A stretch of 64,000 nucleotides of DNA from Sarcomyxa edulis (taxonomy: Eukaryota > Basidiomycota > Agaricomycetes > Agaricales > Mycenaceae). A program made the position numbers and the translations under genes. The notes below the pieces were generated by a model that saw only the letters and a program-made list of their open reading frames with translations, did no database searches and was not told where the DNA came from. Shown in pieces: positions 23,048-32,075 of this stretch. Every line of letters begins with the position of its first letter. Position 1 is the stretch's first letter. The stretch spans positions 300,501 through 364,500 of the forward strand of contig QUOL01000013.1 in NCBI GenBank assembly GCA_009761415.1. The letters are read 5' to 3'.

Positions 23048-23850
23048 TTTGTATCCATCCTCACCAGGTCTACTACTTCCAAGGTGACTGGATCAGAACA
23101 ATTCTTACGGTAGCCAAAGTTGCGTATGTCGTTCGACGTTTCCCTCGTCCGCTAGTGCTTCAGCCAAGTGCGAATCCAGACAGACAATTCAGAAGGCACG
23201 CGGGTCATGTAAGGAGGGGTCAAGCCAGTATGTAGGGCTAATCAGTCGCTTTCATGGCGTGTGGGCCACGCCGAGCTTTGTGCTACACGACCCCAGCTAT
23301 CCTGAACCACATTGCAGAACAATCGTTCCGGTCAGTTTCACACCTTTTTGCTGACAGCTGACACGTATTCATACTAGTAGTGACTAGACTTCAGAAATCC
23401 TCGAGTCTGCGCAAAAACGGCTTTCCTAAGAATCACATTTTCCGAGTTGTCTTTCGTACATCGTCCTCATCTATTCTCGTATCTTTCTGAAGGGTCTTTC
23501 CGACTGAACAATCAACGGCACGCCCTACTTGAAACAAAATTCGAAGTGCAAACTTGATAACATCTCTAACTGGCCTCACGACACTGCTTCGATGCGCCTC
23601 CTCTAATTTCTTTTGATTACTTTTCATACAGAATTGCTGCAGGAATCAACGAGGATGGATCTCGAGTTCAGAACCTCGGGCCGACAGAAGCATTAAAGCT
23701 AAACATGCTTCTCCCCACGAGGCTCCTGCGTGGTCTTGGTTGCCCTATAAAATGATCCGGTGCCCATTGTCTTCAATCTCTCCTCTTGTCTTTTTTTACG
23801 ACCTCCAGAACCCCTCGATCGTATATTTTACTCTCATCTCGTCATATACG
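23048..23850. other. Divergent promoter region of the uncharacterised gene and AA9 LPMO 2
   Basis: No supportable coding. It contains the TATA box and leader of AA9-2 at its right end. The reverse open frame 23433-23627 is Lys/Arg-rich and probably chance. Confidence 0.4.
23746..23751 (+). promoter_or_regulatory. TATA box of AA9 LPMO 2
   Basis: TATAAA (CCCTATAAAATG), 100-105 nt upstream of the ATG at 23851. Downstream at 23788-23803 is GTCTTTTTTTACGACC, nearly the same as the leader motif of AA9-1. Confidence 0.5.
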
Positions 23851-25024
23851 ATGAAGTCTCGCGCATCTCTCTTTACATCTCTCATTCTCGCCCTCTCAAT
23901 CCCGTCCCACGTTGCTGCACATGGCTTCGTGTATGGTGTGACCATCGACGGAAAGGCATATCTAGGAAACGTTCCTAACGTTAACGATCCTGCACCTAGT
24001 ATCGTTCGGCTCATCGATACGGTTGACCCTGTCAAAGGTGCCGACAATGTCAACCTGAACTGTGGCCAAAATGCTCAGTTCGGAACACAAGTGGCCAGTG
24101 CCAACCCAGGCAGTGTTGTCTCCTTTGCGTGGAAAGAGTGAGCGACATCCTTCAAACATCATCATCAATAACTGACCTGTCACTCAGTGGTGATGTCGGT
24201 AACATCCTCAATTGGCCTCATGATACCGGCCCCATGTTGACTTACATGACGAATTGCGGGTCGACGACTTGTGACAAGTACAACTCTTCGGAAGCCTTGT
24301 GGTTCAAAATCGACCAGGTCGGACGGTTGGACAATGGTAGTTGGGCTCAGGTGGGAATCTGTATGTCATTGTTCGCTTTTGTCCATTTTTCGAATGGCTT
24401 ATGTCTTTGCATTCTCTCTCTAGTTTACGGCGGCGTCGCTACTGTTACTATACCTCCTACGCTCGCACCAGGAAACTATCTTATTCGTCACGAGATCATC
24501 GCATTACATATAGCAGAGACTGAGTATGGCGCAGAGTTTTATCCCTCGTGCAGTCAGCTCACAGTGGGTGGCGATGGTACCGGTGTTCCCAGCTCGGACG
24601 AACTAGTCAAGCTTCCTGGTGCTTATAGCGACACTGACCCTGGTATCTGGGACCCTGATGTAAGTAGACCCATTTATCTTTCCCCTCTATTCTCTTACTC
24701 AGACTTCAACATCAGGCATTCGACACAAACGCTGTCTATGTCTTCCCCGGGCCGCCTATTGCCAAGCTTGCTGCTAGTTCCTCCGACAACCCTACGGCCG
24801 CCTCCTCCGCTAGCGCCTCGGGAACCGCCAGCGTTACCGCATCTCCATCCGCATCTTCCCCTGCCGCGTCGGCCACATCTAGTGCCGGTACCTGTCGCCT
24901 CAAGAGGAATATCACCACCACTACCCTTTCCAGGGTCCCACCCGTCGCTCTCGTGAACCCTCCGCGACACCAGTACCTCAGCCGCATCATACGTGCCTTG
25001 AACCTTCGTTCCACTCACCATTAA
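23851..25024 (+). CDS. AA9 lytic polysaccharide monooxygenase 2 (LPMO)
   Basis: Exons are 23851-24137, 24188-24360, 24424-24659 and 24716-25024, with introns at the same places and phases as in AA9-1. Signal peptide MKSRASLFTSLILALSI…VAA; the mature protein starts HGFVYGVTIDG. The copper ligands are His1 and the His of NWPHDTGPMLTY; the axial Tyr is in YGAEFYPSC. As in AA9-1, Glu replaces the usual Gln (codon 24534-24536). The C-terminus is again a Ser/Ala-rich stretch followed by GTCRLKRN…YLSRIIRAL, with no CBM1. Family knowledge: copper-dependent oxidative cleavage of cellulose or hemicellulose, fed by reductants or H2O2. The 9 nt after NPG-SVV differ (VSFAWKD versus VTFDWKD), and the protein lacks the Asn-rich insertion of AA9-1 (near residues 45-55). 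Confidence 0.92.
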
Positions 25025-25527
25025 GTGTGATAGAGCTTTTGGGCTCAGACTTGCTGGTACTATCTCTCGTTCGCTCTTCAATTCGTACGCGTTCACGACC
25101 ATTCTGTATTTATGATACAATATTTGCTAGTGCTTGTCTTTGTAGATCAAGGACCGTTGTGTTATTGTATCTACTGTGTAACTTTGTATCAAGAACTAAA
25201 GACGTGTTCTATGGTGGCCACCTATCTGAAGTTGTACTGCTGTAAGGGATCAGTCTGCATGAGATGTCTTGAACGTCCTCCGGTTCACTGAAAACCGAAT
25301 ACAGTCCTGGCCAAACGCGTGCGTGTCATGTCACGGGAAAGTCACGGGTCACGGATCCTCGTCGATTCGAACCTCGATTCTAATTTCTCGAACGACAAAG
25401 TCAGCAAGACACACTGACGCAGCAAGGTGTATCTTTAGGGTATCGATCTCAATGAATGCTTGAAGTGTGTGCGGTACTCATTCTTGATTAGCCCTCACGT
25501 ACCGTAACGAACGACGGCGATAGCACC
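25025..25527. other. Intergenic region after AA9 LPMO 2
   Basis: It holds the 3' end of AA9-2, including the shared 19-mer, then the promoter side of the F-box-like gene. No coding is supported. Confidence 0.4.
25136..25154 (+). repeat. Shared AA9 3'-region motif, copy 2
   Basis: Identical to 20711-20729 (GTCTTTGTAGATCAAGGAC); 112 nt after the AA9-2 stop. Confidence 0.7.
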
Positions 25528-26862
25528 ATGGCCGACGACGACGACGACGACATCGAAACACGTTTTCAGCATCTAACCCATACCAACGCAATCCCTACAG
25601 ATAACGAGTATCAGCAAATCAAAGATGTCATATCTCGAGAATACGGGTCGTTGTCTGTTCTGGAATCGAGAATTCACGAGCTGCAGGCTTCTATGGACGA
25701 ACTTCATATGGCCCGAGCTTCTATAGACGAGCTTCAAGCTTCCATGGACAAGCTTCACGAGGAGCGCGCAGAACATTTTACTCGCATAATAACCCTAGCA
25801 AGGACCGCTTCGCCCGTTCGCCGTATACCTCCCGAGCTCGTTGCAGAAATATTTATCCTCATCTGTTCTGAGAGATTCGAAATCCCTCCCACGCCTTACA
25901 TGGCCCAGTTGGTCGTCACCCATATCTGCAGTGGATGGAGGCAGGTAGCCTTGGAACTCAAGCAGATCTGGAGTCGCGTCTCACTTTTCCCCCCAAGGGT
26001 TTATCATGACGAGATCAGCAAGCTCAGTCGCAGTGATATCGAACTCGCTGAGGCCTGGGTAGCTCGTGCCCAATCGTGTCCCCTCGACGTTCTAATGGAC
26101 ACGGAGTCTCAGCTGAAGGATTTTGCCGATGATGTTCTCCAACATATAATACTACCTCGTGTCAACCAATGTCGAAGCCTCGATCTATGTCTCTCTTCCG
26201 AGTCTCTGCGATCTTTCCTCAAACTGCCTCGTCCATTCGACTTATTAGAGTCGTTGAATATGAAGACCTTTTTCTGGTCCCCCGAGCATTTCAATTTGGA
26301 TAACCTCGCGTTACATTCTGTGCCCAAACTACGACATCTCATGATTAGCAACGGGATTTTTTCCCCAAGAGACTCCTCCCAATCCTCGATCCTCTGCGCA
26401 CAGTTGACTCGACTCCACATCAATTACGGGGGTATGCTAATCACTACCCTGCTTGACGTTCTACGCAAAACTATCAATCTCGTGGATTGTCGACTCTGCA
26501 TCCTGATCGAAGAAGATGATACCTCCGAAGCCTCTCTTGTGGTGCTTCCCAATTTACGCAGACTAGAGAGTCATATGGACCCAGGAATAATCCAAAAGCA
26601 TCTCATTCTGCCCGAACTGAGGGATCTTGAAATAGGGTACGGAATCGACGTGGACGCATTCGTATTTCTCGCATCCCGCTCTGCATTTCCTCTCCAAAGA
26701 CTCAAGATTTCATACGCGAACCTCCAAAACGATGATTTCTTGAGAATTCTTCGTTGCACACCTCATCTAGTCATGCTCGATCTTCGTATCTCAGTAGAAT
26801 TTACGAGCAGGCTTGCTTTAGCATGCCTCCAGGTTCGACCTCGATTGACGATTGTCCGGTAG
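25528..26862 (+). CDS. F-box-like/LRR protein 1
   Basis: A single exon of 444 codons. The acidic start (MADDDDDDIETR) is followed by a coiled coil containing near-repeats (LQASMDELHMARASIDELQA, then SMDKLHEER). Next is the agaricomycete F-box-like block: ARTASPVRRIPPELVAEIF, then THICSGWRQVALELKQIWSRV. The rest is an irregular LRR-like array (PKLRHLMISNG, LPNLRRLESHM, LPELRDLEIGY, PLQRLKISYANL) ending RPRLTIVR. Such proteins are thought to be substrate receptors of SCF ubiquitin ligases through Skp1, with LRRs binding the target; partner and target are unknown. The family is strongly expanded in mushroom genomes, and three more members plus a relic occur in this window. Confidence 0.85.
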   Translation: MADDDDDDIETRFQHLTHTNAIPTDNEYQQIKDVISREYGSLSVLESRIHELQASMDELHMARASIDELQASMDKLHEERAEHFTRIITLARTASPVRRIPPELVAEIFILICSERFEIPPTPYMAQLVVTHICSGWRQVALELKQIWSRVSLFPPRVYHDEISKLSRSDIELAEAWVARAQSCPLDVLMDTESQLKDFADDVLQHIILPRVNQCRSLDLCLSSESLRSFLKLPRPFDLLESLNMKTFFWSPEHFNLDNLALHSVPKLRHLMISNGIFSPRDSSQSSILCAQLTRLHINYGGMLITTLLDVLRKTINLVDCRLCILIEEDDTSEASLVVLPNLRRLESHMDPGIIQKHLILPELRDLEIGYGIDVDAFVFLASRSAFPLQRLKISYANLQNDDFLRILRCTPHLVMLDLRISVEFTSRLALACLQVRPRLTIVR

Positions 26863-27560
26863 AGATAGATTGAGGTGTTTCGCTAGGTGATCTCAAGGGG
26901 TACACCTGATCGTGATGGTGGTATTGCGCGGTCGACTTCGAAGGGAAAGGAGACGAACAACGTGAAGCGCGGCGAGACGCAAGTGTTCATTCTCGGTCGG
27001 TACCAGTACTCTAAAGAGAGTTGGTCTTCAAGATCTTTGGACTGTTCTGAATATTTTCTGGATAATTTTTGCACCCATCGAGAAAAGAAGTTGGGCAAAT
27101 CACGAATCGCTATGCATGCTAGGGTCTGATGAAACTCTTGGGCACAACTCCTCTGACGACTGTGAGTGCGAGGCCATATAGCAAGATATATAAGTAGACC
27201 ATGGAACTATTGGACGTCGACGAGAAATGTTGAGCACTCCATGTGCGCAATGCGCATCGGCCTCAGAAAATATCACGAACGGATACTATTGTGTACGGAC
27301 TACACTGATAGACTCGTAGATGGCAATTGATCGTACGGAAAAAGGCCTGGCACCGTGTGCGTTTCTATTCTGCTCTGCGTCAAGGTCTGTTCTGGTCCCT
27401 CCGCCCCCTACAGAAGACGAGCTATGAGTGCACATAAACGATAAGGTGCAAAAAAATAAAAGCCCACCCTTTCATCTGGGATACGCGTACATGAAATTGA
27501 TGCTGTTCCCTCTGAATATGGCATCTGTTCAGTATTGAGAGAAACTGAGCATTGAAAGAC
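26863..27560. other. Intergenic region between convergent F-box-like genes
   Basis: No recognisable gene. The plus-strand open frame 26887-27129 is basic and unsupported. Confidence 0.4.
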
Positions 27561-28964
27561 CTACGTCAGAGTGGCTTGGCTTGTCCTTGTTCTAACAAAG
27601 GCACCACGGGCCCTGTCAAATTTCGAATGATGGCAGCGATTCTGATCCTCATTATCATAAGTAAAAGACAAAAACCAAACCGTCCGCAGCTTTGTCACAA
27701 GTTTATTCCTAGTCATCATAGCTAGGGTCTCGACCTCCTCGAGTCCCCAGGTGATACTAAGATCCAGGAGGGACGGTGTGAGCTTTAGGAGCGCCCTTCT
27801 TGATACTCCAGGCATATTTAGAACTATATGCAAGCGCTCGAGATCGCATCCGGATCGGAGGATTAGGGAGGAGAATGGAAGATGCGATGACAAGAAGTTG
27901 ACGTCCGGGCAGAACTCGAGATCTATGAGGGCAGGAAGATGGAGAGGAAGCAGGAGGGTTTCGAGGACTTCACTAGGGTTAAACGTGTCGCCGTTCCAAA
28001 AAAATATCTTCAGCTGGCGCAAATTGGGGAGAACGATCTTGGGAATATCGATGGCTCGTCCTGGGGTGTCTCTGGAACAGAAGTCGAACGTGCAGTGGAT
28101 GAGATGGGTGCATCGTCTGAAGATGGCGTGTAAGTCGTTGACTGAAAGCCATAATTCTTTTGGCAGAAATAGGCCTGTAAGCTGATGCCAGGGGAGTCCT
28201 CGTGTGTATAAATTGGAATTGTCGGAAGATCTGAACGCTGTAAGCGTTGATGTGCGAAGATCAAGGACGTCGGTTGAGGCGGTGAATGGCTCGTCTGACC
28301 ATTCGCCAGTACGCACATCCTCAGGTGGATCGGAATGATCCAGGAAATTCAGGACGGGTGTCGAAAGACGGAAGAAGGACTGGTAAGAAGGCGAAGACAT
28401 ATACAAGATCAGTTCACGAAACTGAGTAGCATTTGGGATGAGGATTTCCGAAGTGATATCGTCTGTTCGTGAAGATTCCTCCCATTCTTCGGGGTATCCC
28501 GCAGATCCAACTTGCAGAGTAAGAGCAACTGGGTACGCACGATCAAACCAAGCTTTAGCTGACTCGATAATGGACCCAGAACGCGTCGAGTCATGAGATG
28601 GGGGGTGTATGATGATGTCGGACCACAGTCTAGGAAAACCCAACGCAACTGTCCTCCACCCAGAACAGATCTGGGTAAGAATAAGCATGGGGGCCGTATG
28701 ATCCAAGGGAAACATGGTCGGTGATGAGGAAACATAAGAAAATATCTCCAACACCAATTCCGGGGCCAACCGACGAGCGGGTGAGAGGGCAAGTTCATAC
28801 GAGTCGACACGCGCCTTCATCTCCTCTTGCTCAAGGTGGCCTACCGCGTTGATCATCCTGCGCTGTTCATGTTGTAGCAAATCCCGCAGACGAATCATCT
28901 CGAGATCGGAAGGAGGTATGTTCGAGTCGTAGAGATGTCCGAGCTCACTGGCAGGATCCATCAT
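27561..28964 (-). CDS. F-box-like/LRR protein 2
   Basis: A single exon of 467 codons starting MMDPASELGHLYDSNIPP. An N-terminal helix (LRDLLQHEQRRMINAVGHLE) leads to the F-box-like block LSPARRLAPELVLEIFSYV, then TQICSGWRTVALGFPRLWSD. LRR-like segments follow (LPNLRQLKIFFW, LPALIDLEFCPD, CDLERLHIVLNM, TPSLLDLSITWGL). The likely role is an SCF substrate adaptor, inferred from the domain only. Its C-terminal part is the closest match in the window to the relic at 1830-2479. The start at 28964 lies 272 bp from the start of the divergent gene at 29237. Confidence 0.85.
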   Translation of the reverse strand: MMDPASELGHLYDSNIPPSDLEMIRLRDLLQHEQRRMINAVGHLEQEEMKARVDSYELALSPARRLAPELVLEIFSYVSSSPTMFPLDHTAPMLILTQICSGWRTVALGFPRLWSDIIIHPPSHDSTRSGSIIESAKAWFDRAYPVALTLQVGSAGYPEEWEESSRTDDITSEILIPNATQFRELILYMSSPSYQSFFRLSTPVLNFLDHSDPPEDVRTGEWSDEPFTASTDVLDLRTSTLTAFRSSDNSNLYTRGLPWHQLTGLFLPKELWLSVNDLHAIFRRCTHLIHCTFDFCSRDTPGRAIDIPKIVLPNLRQLKIFFWNGDTFNPSEVLETLLLPLHLPALIDLEFCPDVNFLSSHLPFSSLILRSGCDLERLHIVLNMPGVSRRALLKLTPSLLDLSITWGLEEVETLAMMTRNKLVTKLRTVWFLSFTYDNEDQNRCHHSKFDRARGAFVRTRTSQATLT

Positions 28965-29236
28965 AAATTTCGTAGGAAAAGACTTGGTAACTTGTTATGA
29001 ATGCATACTTGTGAGCCAGTATCCTTAGACTTCAAAAAGAGTACTCACAGGATACGGTCCAGGTCTGGAGATAGGTGCACAAAAAGATCAGGATTGTTGG
29101 CAGTGCACTTGATCAACTTTCGTGTCATTGTCAATTTTTTGATCAATTTCTCGAGTCAGCTCCTCGTTCAAACTACGGAAGGCCAACTCTGCTCTTACAA
29201 CTGTCACCGATTGGTAGAGGTCTGGCGCATCCCCAG

Positions 29237-30905
29237 ATGACCATACGACGCTCTGAAATATCCGATACTCGTCTACCAAACGAGCTTTGGCTTCACATCG
29301 CGGAACTCATTCCGCCTGATGACTGGCGCTATGCTCTCTGTGTGAACAGGATACTCTTTGACTTTGTCATGGACAAATGGTACTCAACCATTGAGATGAC
29401 TGCCTGGCGCCAGACGATGGACAGCATGACACGCTTGAGGTGCGCCGTTGTCATCCTTCATATCATGCAAGCACTGATTTAAATCACAGACCTCCAAGTA
29501 TCGCTGCGTTTTATGTTCGACGACTTACTATCACACCAGACCTTGAAACCATGTATTACGATGGTTCACAATCGCCTGACGTCGCTCTTGATATTCAATC
29601 CCGCCATTTAACCCCCCTTCCCTTGACTTTCACCAAAAACAAAGATGCTCTGCTTTGGAGATCCTCTTACGAGCACATCGTTCAAACTCTGATTGAACTC
29701 ATGAAAAACATGAAATACCTGGTGGGGTATACCATCAATGTTCCTTGGCCGTGCGGCGAGACTGGGAAGCGAGAACTTTTCGATCCTCTCGGAGTTTTTC
29801 GTAGGATTGATCTGGAGCACCATGGCATTCGGTTCCTCTCGGTTCCTCTACGCTCCAGTATGCTCAGCATAACCAAACTCGACTTGCGTATATCTTTGGC
29901 GCATCTCCAGCCGCTTCTTTCGCACGCCCGTACCTCCTTGTTCTTCTTGGTTCTTGAGGATTTCAGTATCACCCTGAAGACAGATAACATTCTCGCGGAA
30001 GACCGCACGTACCGTATTCAGCTCCAGAACGTTCTTATCCCGTTCCTCAACAGAGCGCTTCCTCGCACACTGTGCAAACTTGCTTTGAATTCACCTGTTG
30101 ACATGGACTGGTCGGAATTCTTCGAATCACTGCATATCTTCCCAGTCCTACAATCTCTAAACCTTACGTTCCCGTTGGACGCCCTCCACTTCAGGGATCC
30201 TTCCGGTTTTCTCAACTTTTTGATCCAACACGCACATACGTTGACTGAACTAACGATGGATGACGATTGGAGCTCCTCTGTGTCGGTCTCTCTGCTCGAT
30301 GAATGGATCCAACGTGTATTCGAAGTCAAACAGTTCACGAAATTGCAAACCCTAGATTTGCAATGTATCCGCGGGTCTTTCATCCCCTTCGTGAAATATT
30401 TGCACAGTGATGCACTGCCTACTATCACCCATCTTTCACTCACGGGTCACCGGTTGTCGGAAGACTGGGTTGACGACTTCAAGGCAGCTCTTGTTGATCG
30501 TAGTATCAACCCCACACGTCCACACGCATTTATGCGAGTTCTAACCAAGTGGCTCCCTACCCTCAACCATCTATCTCTCTCATTCCCAATCTATGGGGTT
30601 GATCGTTCAAGCATGGGGACACGAGAAGCTCTCGAGAGTCGTCTGACAGCCGTGAGTTCTCCCTCTCCCTCATGAGCTTGTACTTACTCTTTGCACAGCG
30701 TCTCTTCAATCTAGACGACAACGATCTTAGTCGGGTGACACTGAACCGCCTAGATTCAGCCACAACCTGGAATTCATTCACCCTCCATCTCGCCAAGATT
30801 TGGGAAATCGAATGGAGGACTTCGTATAGTAATCAGACGCGCAGCAGAGATAGCGACGCTGTCCATGGTCCTGCATTGCGGTTCGAAATGAAGACTGAAT
30901 TCTGA
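29237..30905 (+). CDS. F-box protein 3
   Basis: Exons are 29237-29439, 29490-30651 and 30699-30905, joined by GT-AG introns of 50 and 47 nt. The N-terminus contains a short F-box (TRLPNELWLHIAELIPPDDWR) right after the start, with no coiled coil, so it differs from the other F-box-like proteins here. The remainder has LRR-like segments (SITKLDLRISLAHL, RTLCKLALNSPV, FPVLQSLNLTFPL, KLQTLDLQCIRG, PTITHLSLTGHRL, LPTLNHLSLSFPI) and an unconserved C-terminal tail. About 523 aa. It probably binds Skp1 in an SCF ligase; the target is unknown. Confidence 0.8.
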
Positions 30906-32075
30906 ATATTGTTCAGGCTAGCAGTTCTCAATACTCCGTTTTGCCGTCGTACTTCTAGGGTTCATGTGCGGATCTACGACTAATATCTGTAATGTGTTTC
31001 AACTTAGCTCGCTCATAAGTATTTTGACGCCGCAATCTACTATACCTGAGGCCTAACTCATGAGTCGTATGCATCAATATAGAACATTATTTCAGCTACC
31101 GTTGCGACACCTAGAACATTCATTTCATTTGAGAAGCGTCAACTTCAAGTCGAGGTCAGACCAGTGGCAGTGTTAATTTCACGTGGCTTTGTCTCCAAAT
31201 TATAGAATGTCCGGGGCTTCAAGTTTGCTTGCACTACTTTTGTGCTGATGCTTGCCCGGTTGCGCTTGCAACTCAAAGCCTAGTGTCGTACTCACTCAAA
31301 GAACGGCGCTGTCGCAAATTGCCAACCGGTCTGCTTGGATTGCCTATACTTACACCACGACATTTCTGCAGTGGGAGTCGATTTCTGGTCCGATCTGAAC
31401 CATCGTCTCGATTACCCAAAGCTCCCGGACTCAGAGCTTAAACCGCCGATGTTATGGCGTTTAGAGAGGGTCTGCATGCATGCAAACGTAGTGAGTCCTG
31501 ATTGGAACTCTTTAAATTCTGTGTTAAAGCCATCGCATACGACAGTCATATACGTATAGTTGACGTGTTTTCTGGAATCTGCACTGTTCCGCAAGTCGCC
31601 CGCGCACTTTGAGCCCTTATCATATCCTACGACAGTGCTATGCGACCTTCTTTCGACCCAGATTTGTAGCAGTGTAACGGCAATGTATACACCATGACCT
31701 CCCGTCCCCGAAAGAACAATCGTTGCTGTCAAATCATGCCCTTATCTTCTAAGAGGGATTGATAGACTTGTAGAGGTTTATCACATCAACCTTAAAAATA
31801 CCCTTTTTTAGAGCTCATGACGCGCACGAACGGCCTCGCGATGGCGAACTCGGGACAATTCACATATACGTAAGGCTCGTGCGTCCAGGAGTCAGTCACA
31901 GACATCAACTCTCAGAATTCGATCAGCTCTATCTTGACGTGACGGCCCTCGCCCTTCCAGTGTGTTTCCTGAATACGCAATGTTGGACGGCTACCATGGG
32001 AGAAAAGGGACTATCACCGTTGCTTCGACGGACGGATAAATTGAAGTGCAGACCTCTGACTTTCACTATCTGACC
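30906..32075. other. Intergenic region upstream of the P450-reductase gene
   Basis: No supportable gene; the open frames are short and mutually overlapping on both strands. The right part should hold the CYP505 promoter, but no clear TATA box is visible. Confidence 0.4.

Noticed and set aside
25360..25385. GATTCGAACC resembling a reversed tRNA T-loop
   Set aside because: The flanking bases do not pair as a T stem and no acceptor stem is present.
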